The position numbers were made by a program, and so were the translations under genes. Of a stretch of 64,000 nt of DNA, positions 1 to 9,367 are shown one piece after another. Numbering within the stretch: position 1 is the first letter of the stretch; every line of letters begins with the position of its first letter. The DNA lies in the NCBI GenBank assembly GCA_963748385.1, contig CAVVIQ010000009.1, positions 248,001-312,000 on the forward strand, in the 5' to 3' direction. The DNA comes from Rhodoblastus sp963748385 (GTDB lineage Bacteria > Pseudomonadota > Alphaproteobacteria > Rhizobiales > Beijerinckiaceae). The notes beneath the pieces were generated by a model. The model searched no databases, was not told the DNA's origin, and was given only the letters and a program-made list of their open reading frames with translations.

Positions 1-1551
1 CGGCGCTTCGGGCGGATCCCGCGGCAAATCGCGCCGCGCCGTCATGAGTTCGGGACTGGACAGGAACAGGTCGGCGTAGCGCGCGGAGAACAGTCGCCAA
101 TTCGCGAGTTCGGCGCCGCGAAACTGCTCGCCTTTCGATCTGGAGCCCTGCCCTTCGAGATGAATGAGCCGCAAGTCGGGGTCGACCGCGACCGGTCCGT
201 TTTTTCGCGCCCAGCGCAGGGACAGATCGGCGTCTTCGTAATGGCTGTAGATATAACGGCTCGAGAAGCCGCCGACCTTCTCGAACATGCGCCGCTCGAA
301 GGCCATGACCGCGCCGGAGACGGCGGGAACGACGACGGGACGTTTCCATTTTTCGGCATGGAAGGGAACGCCCTTGTCGAAATGTTCGACCCGCGCGAGC
401 TTGACCGAAACCGGCGACGCGTCCCGGCCGGCGAGGTTCGGTCCTCCGGCCCGGATGAAGACGTCCTGTTCGAAATACATGCCGGAATGCATCAGATTCT
501 GTTCGTCGTAGAACAGCAGGCCGCCCCACAGCACGTCGCCCAGATCGTCGCGCGCCAGGGCGCGCCGCAGGGGTCCAATCTGCGTTCGCATCGGGTAGAT
601 GTCGGGATTGACGAGCGTGATCGACGCGCCGCGCGCCTGCGAAACGCCGATATTGTTCGCCGCGCCGAAGCCGACATTGTCCGCCGCCACCACCACCGTG
701 ATCATGACGTCATAGAGTTCGGCGATCATCCGGCCGATGCGCAGGGCGGCGGCCCCGTCCTCGGGCGAATTGCAGACATAGACCCATTCGCCGAAATCCA
801 CGCCCATCCGCTTGAACAGCACGGGCTGGAGCAGCATCGGCTCGACCGAGCCGAACAGGACGGTCACGAAGGACCGCGCGACCGGGCGCGGACGAAAGGT
901 CTCGACATAGGGCGCCCGCGAATTGGCCTCGACATGGGCGGCAAACAGCGAAACCACGGCTTCGCCGGCCGATCCGGCCATGAATTGATAGGCGGCCGCG
1001 TCGAGTCCGCGATGGGACCGGGCGTTTTTCAGGCGAATGAGCAGAGTGTCGAGCAGGCGCCGGTCGGACCAGACTTCGGGAGTGGCCGTCGCCTTGAATT
1101 GCGCAGCCGGAGAGCGGGCGTAAAGCGTCAACTGCTGCTTGAGCAGGTTTTTCGACAGCGTGCGCCCGAAAATGACAAATCCGTAATCATGGGCGACATT
1201 GCGATAGGAGCTTTCGACGTCCGGGCGCATGTGGCGGAAAACGGCGTCCGGCGGGATCTCGACGATGAAATCGGGACAGGCCAGGCGCCATTGAGCCGGA
1301 TCGACGCCTTCGTCGCCGAGCCAACCGGAAATCATGAAACAGCCCGATCCCGAAACGGCGAACTGTTCGACGCCGCCCGCAAGATTCATCGGGTCCCGGC
1401 TCAACAGGGGCGCCCGGTTCTCGTCGACGCCATGGGAAAGGTAATGATGGAAGGCGTCGCGATGGCGCCCCGCCGTGATGCCCTCCCGCACGTCGGGATT
1501 ATGTTCGAGATAGGCCTCTTCGCTGAATTTCGGAAAAGTCACTTTGAACAT
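1..1551 (-). CDS. Family 2 glycosyltransferase with N-terminal surface-polysaccharide domain, cut by left edge
   Basis: This is the N-terminal 517 residues of a glycosyltransferase. The gene runs off the left edge without a stop. Residues 14-45 carry the NPDV...HYLSHGVDEN pattern often found at the N-terminus of surface or capsule glycosyltransferases. A GT-A fold follows: the stretch before V314 reads GFGAANNIGVSQARG and leads into VNPD (314-317), a family 2 nucleotide-sugar and metal-binding signature. HYEDADLSLR near residue 440 is the acceptor-side acidic motif. The ATG at 1551 is the only ATG after an in-frame stop upstream. It probably adds a sugar to a cell-surface polysaccharide; donor and acceptor are not known. 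The family call is firm, the exact role is inferred. Confidence 0.8.
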   Translation of the reverse strand, partial: MFKVTFPKFSEEAYLEHNPDVREGITAGRHRDAFHHYLSHGVDENRAPLLSRDPMNLAGGVEQFAVSGSGCFMISGWLGDEGVDPAQWRLACPDFIVEIPPDAVFRHMRPDVESSYRNVAHDYGFVIFGRTLSKNLLKQQLTLYARSPAAQFKATATPEVWSDRRLLDTLLIRLKNARSHRGLDAAAYQFMAGSAGEAVVSLFAAHVEANSRAPYVETFRPRPVARSFVTVLFGSVEPMLLQPVLFKRMGVDFGEWVYVCNSPEDGAAALRIGRMIAELYDVMITVVVAADNVGFGAANNIGVSQARGASITLVNPDIYPMRTQIGPLRRALARDDLGDVLWGGLLFYDEQNLMHSGMYFEQDVFIRAGGPNLAGRDASPVSVKLARVEHFDKGVPFHAEKWKRPVVVPAVSGAVMAFERRMFEKVGGFSSRYIYSHYEDADLSLRWARKNGPVAVDPDLRLIHLEGQGSRSKGEQFRGAELANWRLFSARYADLFLSSPELMTARRDLPRDPPEAP

Positions 1552-1688
1552 CGAGGCGGCCGTTGGCGAAGGAAAGAGCGAAGCCGATCGGATATGCGGC
1601 GCCCATGCGCCCTGTTCAGATTACCTGTCGTCGGCAAATGGTCCAGGCATTTCTCGCGAAAAGGTTTTTTGCGATTTCGGTCATGCGG

Positions 1689-2474
1689 CTAGCCCGGCAA
1701 GGCGATCGCCGCGACGAGGCGGCCGTAATCCGGCTCCTTGCGGTGGGTCGTCCGGCGATAGGAAAAAAACCGCGCCTCGTCGGCGTAAGTGTCGAGGCCC
1801 AGATTTTCGAACTGGCCGATCCCGGCCCGCTCGGCGCGCGTTGCGAGAAATCCCGGCAGGTCGAAAAGATGATGGCCCGGCTTGCCGGACGGCGCGAAGA
1901 ATTGTGAAAAGCTGACGTCCTCGGCCTCGAAGCGGGCGAAAAACTCCGGCCCGACCTCGTAGCTCTTCTGCCCGATGGTCGGGCCGAGCGCGGCGGATAT
2001 ATTTGCGCGCCGCGCCCCCAGCGCCTCCATCGCGGCGACCAGAACTTCGACCACGCCGGTCAGCGCTCCCTTCCAGCCGGCGTGGGCCGCGCCGATGACA
2101 TGCGCCGAAAGGTCGGCGAACAGCAGCACGCCGCAATCGGCGCCGGTGACGCCGAGCGCCAGACCGGGCGTGGCGGTGACCAGCCCGTCGCAGCGCGGCC
2201 TTTCCCCCTCCGACCAGGGCGCGGAAACGGCCAGGGCGTCGGCGGAATGGATCTGGTAGGGGACGAGAAAATTCCGCGGCGCCACGCCGAGAACCCGCGC
2301 CATGCGCGCGCGGTTTTCGGCTACCGCCGTGGGATCGTCGTTCGAGCCGACTCCGCCGTTGAGGCTGGCGTAAACGCCCTCCGAAACGCCGCCCTGGCGG
2401 GTGAAAAAGGCGTGCGCCGCGCCTGCGAGCGCGGGGGCGCGAATCGCCGCGCGGGCGATTTCGCTTTCGATCAC
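1689..2474 (-). CDS. pgeF: Peptidoglycan editing factor PgeF (YfiH/laccase-domain family)
   Basis: A 261-residue protein of the multicopper-oxidase-like PgeF family. Members remove wrongly incorporated L-serine from peptidoglycan precursors and also have purine-nucleoside phosphorylase relatives. Conserved metal-site motifs are present: PYQIHSADAL, VTGADCGVLL and AAHAGWKGAL, and the C-terminus ends in the usual FFSYRR...DYGR segment. The GTG start at 2474 overlaps the TGA of the upstream methyltransferase (GTGA), which implies translational coupling. It is the last gene of the lgt - methyltransferase - pgeF operon, a common alphaproteobacterial arrangement. Length is normal for the family. 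Start choice rests on the overlap and on family alignment at the first residues. Confidence 0.9.
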   Translation of the reverse strand: MIESEIARAAIRAPALAGAAHAFFTRQGGVSEGVYASLNGGVGSNDDPTAVAENRARMARVLGVAPRNFLVPYQIHSADALAVSAPWSEGERPRCDGLVTATPGLALGVTGADCGVLLFADLSAHVIGAAHAGWKGALTGVVEVLVAAMEALGARRANISAALGPTIGQKSYEVGPEFFARFEAEDVSFSQFFAPSGKPGHHLFDLPGFLATRAERAGIGQFENLGLDTYADEARFFSYRRTTHRKEPDYGRLVAAIALPG

Positions 2475-3574
2475 GCGGTCGCCGCCGGTGGAAAACCGGG
2501 CGCCTCCTTCAGGCTGCGCCGCGTGACCGCCATCGCCTTGAACAGGGCCCCCATTTCGCCCTCGCCGTCGCCGGCGAGCCGCGCCAGAGCGGAATCGACC
2601 GCCGCCGCCTGTTCGGGCGGGGCGTTGGCCTTGAGCGTCTCGGCGCGCTGGAAAATTCCCAGCTCCTTGAGAAAGGCCCCCTGCTCCACCGTCCCGTGGA
2701 CCCGGGCGTTGGTCGAGGCGGCGGCCCGGGCCAGCGCCGAGAAATCGACATGGGTGGTGAGATCGGCAAGGCCGGGCTCGGCAAGCGGATCGACAAATTG
2801 GTGGGCCTTGACCGCCTGGAGCGTCTCGCCAAAGGCGGTGCGCCCATAGCCATAGTCGATCGCCAGAGCCGCGCCGTTGTCGGTGACGATCCGCGCGGCG
2901 ATGCGGGTCATCAGGCGGTAGGCGACAGCGCCCAGTTCGAGGACTGCGCCGGGGGACGCCTCGGCCTTGATGTAGGGCTCGACCTCCGGCTTGAGGCCGA
3001 AGGCGAGTTGGCCGTCGGGGTCGAGGCCGACGAGCCTCTCCCTCCAGCCCTGGGCCGTCTTCAGGAACTGGCGGACGGGGAGCGCGTCGAAAAACTCGTT
3101 GGCGATGAAGATCGCCGGGCCGGGAGGAATCTCGTCGAGGCTCTTGCGCCACGACGCCGTCTTGCCGCTGGCGGCGAGCGCTGCGCCCTGCCGTGCGGCG
3201 AGCAGGTCGCTGGCCTCGACCAGTTCGACCTCGATCGCGGCGAAAAATTCCGGCGCGGCGCGGGCGGCGCGCAGGGCGTCGGCCATCAGCGCGCCGCGTC
3301 CCGGCCCCAGTTCGACCAGCCTGACACGCGGCGGCGCGCCGATCTGGCTCCAGATTTCCGCCGCCCACAGACCGACCAATTCGCCGAACATCTGCGAGAT
3401 TTCCGGCGCGGTGACGAAATCGCCGTCGGCGCCGAAAGGATCCCGGCTGGTGTAATAGCCCTTGGTCGGATGAGTGAGGGCGAGCGCCATATAGCGTTCA
3501 AGCGAGATCGGTCCCTCGTCGGCGATGATCTCGCGTATGTCGTCCTTGAGCGTGTGCTCCTGCGCCCCCATCAT
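2471..3574 (-). CDS. Class I SAM-dependent methyltransferase, MidA/NDUFAF7 family
   Basis: A 367-residue protein of the COG1565 family. The mitochondrial relative NDUFAF7/MidA methylates an arginine of a complex I subunit during assembly, so a role in NADH dehydrogenase assembly is a reasonable inference here. The N-terminus has the family signature SLERYMALALTHPTKGYY, and the SAM-binding loop is VELGPGRGALMADAL. The start ATG at 3574 overlaps the lgt stop (ATGA), and its own TGA overlaps the pgeF GTG. The three genes are therefore tightly coupled and probably transcribed as one unit. No truncation is seen. Confidence 0.88.
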   Translation of the reverse strand: MMGAQEHTLKDDIREIIADEGPISLERYMALALTHPTKGYYTSRDPFGADGDFVTAPEISQMFGELVGLWAAEIWSQIGAPPRVRLVELGPGRGALMADALRAARAAPEFFAAIEVELVEASDLLAARQGAALAASGKTASWRKSLDEIPPGPAIFIANEFFDALPVRQFLKTAQGWRERLVGLDPDGQLAFGLKPEVEPYIKAEASPGAVLELGAVAYRLMTRIAARIVTDNGAALAIDYGYGRTAFGETLQAVKAHQFVDPLAEPGLADLTTHVDFSALARAAASTNARVHGTVEQGAFLKELGIFQRAETLKANAPPEQAAAVDSALARLAGDGEGEMGALFKAMAVTRRSLKEAPGFPPAATA

Positions 3575-4416
3575 CGCCCCTCCGCCGTCAAATGATCCGC
3601 CGCGGGTCGGCCGCGCCGCAATGAATAAACAACCAGAAACGCTCCCAGCGCAACGAGCGGAGCGGAAAGAATCATGCCCATGGTCGCGCCGCCGAACAGA
3701 AAACCAAGCTGCGGGTCCGGCTCGCGGAAAAATTCCGAGAAAATCCGCGCCAGACCATAAAGGCCGATGAACAGACCCGAGGTCAAGCCAGGACGCCGGA
3801 AGGCGCCTCCGCGCACGGCGAGCGCCATGACGATCCCCAACGCGACGCCTTCGAGCCCGGCTTCGTAAAGCTGGCTTGGATGGCGCGGCAGCGGCCCTGC
3901 GCCGGGAAATACCATCGCCCAGGGAACGTCGCTCGGCCGGCCCCATAATTCCGGCTTGATGAAATTGGCGACGCGCACCAGGAACAGGCCGATCGGCGCG
4001 ACGGCGCAGGACAGGTCGGCGACGCTGAAAAACGGGATTTTCTCGCGGCGGGCGAAGAGCCAGGCGCCCAGCGCAGCGCCGGTCAGGCCGCCGTGGAACG
4101 ACATGCCGCCGTTCCACACCTGCGGAATTTCGAGCGGATGCTGGAGGAAAAACGGCAGATTGTAGAACAGGACGTAGCCTGTGCGTCCACCAAGCACCGC
4201 GCCGAAGGCGACATAAACCAGCAGGTCGTCGAGACTGTCCGGCGAAGGCCGCGGGACGTCGCCCCATAGCGAGTCGCGGCCCGCCAGACGCGCAGCGATC
4301 AGCCAGCCCAGAATCAGCGAGACGATATAGCCCATGGCGTACCAACGGACCGGAAAGGGTCCGAGATGGACCATCACAGGATCGATCACCGGAAAAGGCA
4401 GCAGGAAAAGCGGCAT
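3571..4416 (-). CDS. lgt: Prolipoprotein diacylglyceryl transferase Lgt
   Basis: A 281-residue inner-membrane enzyme that transfers diacylglycerol from phosphatidylglycerol to the lipobox cysteine of prolipoproteins, the first step of lipoprotein maturation. Several hydrophobic helices are visible. Family motifs are PVRWYAMGYIVSLILGW at the N-terminus, GGRTGYVLFYN, SFHGGLTGAALG, and the signature region RVANFIKPELWGRP. An ATG 34 codons upstream is in frame, but ATG 4416 gives the family-typical start (MPLFLLPFPVIDPV), so it is preferred. A substrate lipoprotein candidate lies at 16381 in this window. Confidence 0.93.
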   Translation of the reverse strand: MPLFLLPFPVIDPVMVHLGPFPVRWYAMGYIVSLILGWLIAARLAGRDSLWGDVPRPSPDSLDDLLVYVAFGAVLGGRTGYVLFYNLPFFLQHPLEIPQVWNGGMSFHGGLTGAALGAWLFARREKIPFFSVADLSCAVAPIGLFLVRVANFIKPELWGRPSDVPWAMVFPGAGPLPRHPSQLYEAGLEGVALGIVMALAVRGGAFRRPGLTSGLFIGLYGLARIFSEFFREPDPQLGFLFGGATMGMILSAPLVALGAFLVVYSLRRGRPAADHLTAEGR

Positions 4417-4583
4417 GACGGCGTCTCTGGGCCAAATGAATCGGCGGCGATTCGGCGGAATCGCCGCTTCCCCGTGTTCTATCGCGTTCGCGGCGCTTTT
4501 GGCGAAAGCGTTCAACAAAATTCTTGCGCCGCCGCCGTCTTACAGCCATTTCTCAGCGACATGCATCTTTCGGAGCCCCGATC

Positions 4584-4850
4584 ATGAGCGCCTCGCCCAA
4601 CCGTTTTTTCGATGACATGTCGCGCCTGTTCAGCGGCGCCGCCGGCGCCGCCCGCAGCCTCGGCCGCGAAGCGGAAATGGCGATCAAGACCCAGGTCGAA
4701 CGCCTTCTCGCCGGGATGGATGTTGTCACGCGCGAGGAATTCGAGGCTCTGCGCGACATGGCGGTCGCCGCGCGCAACGCCAATGACGCGCTGGAGCGGC
4801 GCATCGGCGAGCTCGAAGCGAAGATCGGCGAGCTGGAAAAGAAAGCCTGA
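4584..4850 (+). CDS. BMFP-domain accessory factor, UbiK-like
   Basis: An 88-residue protein of the COG2960 (BMFP) family. The C-terminal half (about residues 50-88) is a predicted coiled coil rich in Glu, Leu and Lys, with repeats such as RIGELEAKIGELEKK. The N-terminal half is amphipathic (NRFFDDMSRLFSGAAGAA). Gammaproteobacterial UbiK binds lipids and helps aerobic ubiquinone synthesis; the same role here is inference. Divergent from lgt. The start at 4584 matches the family length; an earlier in-frame ATG at 4524 would add 20 atypical residues. Confidence 0.82.
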   Translation: MSASPNRFFDDMSRLFSGAAGAARSLGREAEMAIKTQVERLLAGMDVVTREEFEALRDMAVAARNANDALERRIGELEAKIGELEKKA

Positions 4851-5096
4851 ACAAGTCCGATAAGCTGTGGACGCAACGTCCGCCCGGATGGACGGCGCCG
4901 CGCGAATCCAGCACCTTCGCCCCGGGTCGCGGACGGGATTCCGTCGCCGGATAAATCCGATTATATTGGTTTTGTGCGGTGATTCGGTTGCCGACTCAGT
5001 CGTTTAGGGGTCTCGTCCTCGCACGAGTGCAAGCCGCGTTCCCGTGATCTTCGCCGCGCCGCTCGCATATTGCGCTGCGCCGCCTGGGACCGATAC

Positions 5097-5600
5097 ATGC
5101 TGCTGTCTGGAATTGAAGCCAACGAGAGGATCGAACATCCGGTCGATGTGGTCGAGCGGATCGCGCTGCTGCGCGACTGGGCCTTCGACCGCGACGATCC
5201 CGACGAAATCTCGATCGGCGTGGCGGGGCGCTGGGCGGATTACACCGTCGCTTTCACCTGGCTGCCGCAACATGAGGCGCTTCATCTCGGCTGCGCTTTC
5301 GATTTCAAGATTCCCGAACGCCGCCGCGCCGAGACGGCCCAGCTCGTCGCCAGCATCAACGAGCAATTGTGGGTCGGGCATTTCGACGTCTGGTCGAAAG
5401 ACAATGTGGTGATGTTTCGCCACGCCATGCTGCTGGCCGGCGGCGCCGAGCCCGGCGACGCCCAGTGCGAGGCCGCGCTGGCAAGCGCGATCGACGCCTG
5501 CGAGCGTTATTACCAGGCCTTCCAGTTCGTGGTCTGGGCCGGCAAATCGGCGGACGAGGCGCTGGAAGGCGCCCTGATCGACACCCGCGGCGAGGCCTGA
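5097..5600 (+). CDS. YbjN domain-containing protein
   Basis: A 167-residue soluble protein of the YbjN family, whose fold resembles type III secretion chaperones and whose biochemical role is unknown. The central part, FDFKIPERRRAETAQLVASI, and the segment VMFRHAMLLAGG are typical of alphaproteobacterial members. It precedes proC, and its TGA overlaps the proC ATG (TGATG), a pairing often seen in Rhizobiales. An in-frame ATG at 5070 gives nine extra residues that look untypical, so 5097 is preferred. Confidence 0.85.
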   Translation: MLLSGIEANERIEHPVDVVERIALLRDWAFDRDDPDEISIGVAGRWADYTVAFTWLPQHEALHLGCAFDFKIPERRRAETAQLVASINEQLWVGHFDVWSKDNVVMFRHAMLLAGGAEPGDAQCEAALASAIDACERYYQAFQFVVWAGKSADEALEGALIDTRGEA

Positions 5601-6400
5601 TGGCGGCCGATCTCGTCCTGATCGGCGCGGGCAAGATGGGCGCCGCGCTGCTTGGCGGCTGGCTCGTCGCCGGAATTTCTCCGCGCGACATAGCCGTCGT
5701 CGAGCCTCACCCATCCGAGGCGCTCAGGATTCTCGCGGCGGAAACGGGTTTTACGCTCAACGGCGCGCCGAAGCCGGCGCGGACGATTGTGCTGGCGATC
5801 AAGCCGCAGCTGCTGGACCAGGCTGCGCGGAACATTGCCCCCTGGCTCGATTCCGACAGCCTGCTGATCTCGATTCTCGCCGGCAAGACGATCGCCGATC
5901 TCGCCGCGCGCCTGCCGGCGCGCAACATCGTGCGCGCCATGCCCAATACGCCGGCGGCGATCGGGCGGGGGATCACCGGCGCTTTCGCCAATTCCCATGT
6001 CACGCGGGCGCAGCACGACATGGCGCAAAAACTGCTGTCGGGCGTCGGGGCGGTCGAATGGGTCGGCTCGGAACAGGCGATCGACGCGGTCACCGCCATT
6101 TCGGGCTCCGGCCCGGCCTATGTTTTCCTGCTGGTCGAGGCCTTGGCCCAGGGCGGCGAGGCGCTTGGCCTGCCCGGCGATCTCGCCATGCGTCTGGCGC
6201 GCGCGACCGTCGAGGGCGCGGGCGAACTTTTACACCGCGCGCCGGAATCTTCGGCCGAAACTTTGCGTAAAAACGTCACCTCGCCCGGCGGCACCACCCA
6301 GGCCGCGCTCGACGTGCTGATGGCGCGGGACGGTCTCGCCGCGCTGATGGCCCGCGCTACCGCCGCGGCGGCGAAACGCGCTGAGGAACTCGCGGGCTGA
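5600..6400 (+). CDS. proC: Pyrroline-5-carboxylate reductase ProC
   Basis: A 266-residue cytosolic enzyme that reduces pyrroline-5-carboxylate to L-proline with NAD(P)H, the last step of proline synthesis. The N-terminal Rossmann fold has LVLIGAGKMGAALLGGW. The central RAMPNTPAAIGRGITG and the C-terminal dimer signature VTAISGSGPAYVFLL and TSPGGTTQAALDVL are all intact. The ATG at 5600 overlaps the stop of the YbjN gene. Length is normal and no residues are missing. Confidence 0.95.
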   Translation: MAADLVLIGAGKMGAALLGGWLVAGISPRDIAVVEPHPSEALRILAAETGFTLNGAPKPARTIVLAIKPQLLDQAARNIAPWLDSDSLLISILAGKTIADLAARLPARNIVRAMPNTPAAIGRGITGAFANSHVTRAQHDMAQKLLSGVGAVEWVGSEQAIDAVTAISGSGPAYVFLLVEALAQGGEALGLPGDLAMRLARATVEGAGELLHRAPESSAETLRKNVTSPGGTTQAALDVLMARDGLAALMARATAAAAKRAEELAG

Positions 6401-6457
6401 CCTTGCCGCGCCGCCGGTTTTGCCCCATTTTCGGGGGAGCAACACGGGAGCGTGACG

Positions 6458-7129
6458 ATGGAAAAGGCCGGCAAGGACGACAAGGGCGCGCCCAGAAGCG
6501 ATCCGCGCGAAAAAATCATCGACGCTTTGATGGCCCTTGCCGCCGAATGGCCGTGGCAAGAGATTTCGCTTGGCGACGTCGCCGGCCGCGCCGGCGTCAG
6601 TCTCGCCCAGTTCCGCGATCTGTTTCCGTCCAAGGGCGCAATTCTTGGCGGCTTTTCCCGGCGCATCGACAGACAGGTGCTCGAAGGCGGCCCCAGCGCG
6701 GGCGAAAGCGCCAAGGACCGGCTGTTCGACGTGCTGATGCGGCGTTTCGACGCCATGGCGCCCTACAAGGAGGCGCTGAAAAACATCAACGCCTGGGCGA
6801 TGCGCGATCCGATCGCCCTGCCCTCGCTCAACCAGCTGGCGCTCAATTCCCTGCGCTTCATGCTGGAGGCGGCGGGCCTGTCCAGCGAGGAGCCGCTGGG
6901 CGCGCTGAAACTGCAGGGCCTGGCGCTGGCCTGGGCCCATGTCTTCCACGTCTGGCTTGATGACGACAGCGCCGACAGCGCCAGAACCATGGCCGCGCTC
7001 GACCGCGAACTGGCGCGCGGCGAGGTTTTCGTGGAGCGCGCGGATGAAGCCCGGCGCCGGCTGGAGCCTTTGGCGAGGCCGCTGATCGGGCTGGCGGAGC
7101 GGGTGCTCGGCGTCGTCGCAAGGCGATAG
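6458..7129 (+). CDS. TetR-type / COQ9-like regulator
   Basis: A 223-residue protein with a TetR-like N-terminal helix-turn-helix at about residues 18-60 (KIIDALMALAAEWPWQEISL then DVAGRAGVSLAQFRDLFPSK). The C-terminal helical domain resembles the COQ9/rpsU-divergent group more than drug-responsive TetR repressors. Ligand and target are unknown. The motif GGGAG sits seven bases before the ATG at 6458 and fixes the start. It lies 57 bases after proC on the same strand, so it may be cotranscribed. A purely structural or lipid-binding role, as in COQ9, cannot be excluded. Confidence 0.75.
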   Translation: MEKAGKDDKGAPRSDPREKIIDALMALAAEWPWQEISLGDVAGRAGVSLAQFRDLFPSKGAILGGFSRRIDRQVLEGGPSAGESAKDRLFDVLMRRFDAMAPYKEALKNINAWAMRDPIALPSLNQLALNSLRFMLEAAGLSSEEPLGALKLQGLALAWAHVFHVWLDDDSADSARTMAALDRELARGEVFVERADEARRRLEPLARPLIGLAERVLGVVARR

Positions 7130-7143
7130 AGCGTTCTCCGCCC

Positions 7144-7989
7144 CTATTCCTTCGCCAGACAGCACTTCTTGTACTTCTTCCCGCTGCCGCAGGGACAGGG
7201 ATCGTTGCGACCGACAGTCTTGAAACGGTTTTCCGCCGGCTCGGCCGGCGCCTCGTCTTCCTCGTCGAACGCCGCCAGAGCGTCGAGCGCGTCATCGACC
7301 GGCTTTACGCCGCGTTCCTCGAAAACTTCGCCGAGGCTGGCGGCGGCGCGGCTGGCGCGCAGGTCAGCCTGGAAATCCTCGAAAGTCAGGACGTTGCGGT
7401 CGATAAACCCCTGACGGAAGGCGCGCGCGGCAAAGGGCTCCAGCTCGCTCAGGCCCAGCAACGCGACGCAGCCCTGCCAGCCATACCAGACCGGATGGTT
7501 CTTTCGCGGCTGCAAGGTCTCGAAACATTGGGCGAGAAAAGCCCTGGCCTCCTCCATCGGGATTTCGCCCTTCGCGGCCAGAGCCGAATAACACTCGAGC
7601 GCCGCGACGCGGCCCCATTCGTCGGCCTGCGGCGCCTCGATCAGTTTTTTCAGCCCTTCGAGATCGCCCGAATAAAGGCTGAGCAGGATGGCGGGCAGCG
7701 TTTCCGAGGCGGCGTCGCCGATCATGTCGTAAAGGACTTCGCCTTCCATCGCGACGGCCAGCAGAGGCGCCCAGGCTTCGGCCTCGCGCTTCTCGGCCAT
7801 CAGGTGCAGGCCGAAGAAAACCTTTTCCGCATTCTCCGGGCTGCGGTCGGCGCCCGAGGCGAAATTCCTGAGCGCGTCGAGCAAAGGCACCCGCGCTTCA
7901 GGCCATTTCTGGCGCAGAATCATCAAGGCGTCGAGCGGGAAAGTCTCGGCCCCGGAAAGATCGTCCAGAGCCATTTCAACCAGATTCAT
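7144..7989 (-). CDS. DUF1186-type protein with C-terminal SEC-C zinc motif
   Basis: A 281-residue protein. Residues 1-230 form an alpha-helical HEAT-like region of the DUF1186 family. The last 18 residues are a SEC-C metal-binding motif, GRNDPCPCGSGKKYKKCC, as at the end of SecA, where it binds zinc and ligands such as SecB. An acidic linker (FDEEDEAPAEPAEN) separates the two. Function is unknown; the zinc motif suggests protein-protein or ribosome contact. It lies 10 bases upstream of the end of the histidine-kinase gene, on the same strand, so it may be the last gene of that operon. Confidence 0.82.
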   Translation of the reverse strand: MNLVEMALDDLSGAETFPLDALMILRQKWPEARVPLLDALRNFASGADRSPENAEKVFFGLHLMAEKREAEAWAPLLAVAMEGEVLYDMIGDAASETLPAILLSLYSGDLEGLKKLIEAPQADEWGRVAALECYSALAAKGEIPMEEARAFLAQCFETLQPRKNHPVWYGWQGCVALLGLSELEPFAARAFRQGFIDRNVLTFEDFQADLRASRAAASLGEVFEERGVKPVDDALDALAAFDEEDEAPAEPAENRFKTVGRNDPCPCGSGKKYKKCCLAKE

Positions 7990-7999
7990 CGGGGCGTTC

Positions 8000-9367
8000 C
8001 TATACCGGCACCCTCACGCTGGCGCGCAGGCCGCCGAACGGGCTGGTGGCAAGAAAGATTTCGCCGCCGTGCGAACGGGCGACGTCGCGGGCGATGGCGA
8101 GGCCGAGGCCAGTGCCGCCCTCGTCCTGGTTGCGGGCCTCGTCGAGCCGCACGAAAGGCCGGAACACTTCCTCGCGCTGCTCCGGCGCAATGCCCGGCCC
8201 GTCGTCATCGACGTGAATCTGCAGGAATTTCGTGTCGCAGGAGCCTTCGAGGCGAATGCGGCGGCCGTGGCGGGCCGCATTGATCAGCAGATTGGAAAGA
8301 CAGCGCTTGAAGGCGTCGGGCCGGACGGTCGCCGTCGGTTCGCCGGCATAGATCACTTCGGTGGCGTGGCCGAGGCGCTCGCCTTCCTGGCGCAGCGTTT
8401 CCAGCATGGCCGGAATGTCGGTCGGCGCCGCGGCCTCGCCGATGTCGCCGCGCGCGAAAGCAAGATAGGCTTCGAGCATGCGCTGCATTTCGTCCACGTC
8501 CGCGGTCAGCTCCCGCGCCTCGCTGTCGTCGCCGAGCAGGGCCAGCGACAGTTTGAAGCGGGTGAGAATGGTGCGCAGATCGTGGCTCACGCCGTTCAGC
8601 ATGGTGGTGCGCTGCTCCATGGCGCGCTCGATGCGTCGTTTCATTTCGAGAAAGGCATAGGCCGCGCGTCGCACCTCGCGGGCTCCGCGCGGGCGGAATT
8701 CGATCTCGCGGCCCTTGCCGAATTCCTCCGCCGCGTCGGCGAGGGCGAGGATCGGCCTGATCTGGTTGCGCAGGAACAGGATGGCGACGGTGATAAGAAC
8801 CAGCGAGGTCCCGACCATCCAGACGATGAAAATCTGGCTGTTGGAGGCATAGGCCTGGCTGCGCAGGGCGACGACGCGCAGGATGGCGTCTCCCATGTCC
8901 ACCCGCACCTCGATGAAATTCGAGCGCCCCACCGTGTCGATCCAGAAGGGGCGGCGGATCTGCTTCGCGATCTCGCTCGACATGGCGCGATCGACCAGCG
9001 AGAAGAACGGCTTGGGCAAGGCCGGCGGCAGCGGCCCGGCGGGCAGAACCTCGACGTCGAGATTGAGGCGCCGGCGCGCGATCTCCTCCAGTTTGCTGTT
9101 GTCGGGATCGAGCTTGTGGAAATCGCGATAGACGTCGATCAGCGCGGCGATGTCCTGGGTCACCGCATTGGACAGGCGAAAGGTCACCATCTGCCAATGC
9201 CGCTCCATGAAGACCAGCGCCACCGCCGATTGCAGCAGGACCATGGGCAGGATGACGATAAGCAGCGAGCGCGCGTAAAGCCCCTTGGGCATGATTCCCG
9301 CGAGCGCGCGGCCGAAAGACCGCCACAGGCGCAAGGCCGGAAGGAGAACCTTCGGCGCCATTTTCAT
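8000..9367 (-). CDS. EnvZ-type sensor histidine kinase
   Basis: A 455-residue inner-membrane kinase. Transmembrane helix 1 is near residues 30-55, a periplasmic sensor domain covers about 56-180, and helix 2 is near 181-203. HAMP follows, then the H-box GVSHDLRTILTRFKLSLALL with the phospho-accepting His. The ATP-binding domain has the N-box CLSNLLINAARH, the G1 box DDDGPGIAP and the G2 box GGTGLGLAIA. It overlaps the upstream response-regulator gene by four bases (ATGA), so the two are a cognate pair. The signal it senses is not evident. Confidence 0.92.
   Translation of the reverse strand: MKMAPKVLLPALRLWRSFGRALAGIMPKGLYARSLLIVILPMVLLQSAVALVFMERHWQMVTFRLSNAVTQDIAALIDVYRDFHKLDPDNSKLEEIARRRLNLDVEVLPAGPLPPALPKPFFSLVDRAMSSEIAKQIRRPFWIDTVGRSNFIEVRVDMGDAILRVVALRSQAYASNSQIFIVWMVGTSLVLITVAILFLRNQIRPILALADAAEEFGKGREIEFRPRGAREVRRAAYAFLEMKRRIERAMEQRTTMLNGVSHDLRTILTRFKLSLALLGDDSEARELTADVDEMQRMLEAYLAFARGDIGEAAAPTDIPAMLETLRQEGERLGHATEVIYAGEPTATVRPDAFKRCLSNLLINAARHGRRIRLEGSCDTKFLQIHVDDDGPGIAPEQREEVFRPFVRLDEARNQDEGGTGLGLAIARDVARSHGGEIFLATSPFGGLRASVRVPV

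Noticed and set aside
160..1692. Plus-strand 510-codon open frame
   Set aside because: It is antisense to the glycosyltransferase, whose minus-strand translation has clear family motifs; the plus frame has none.
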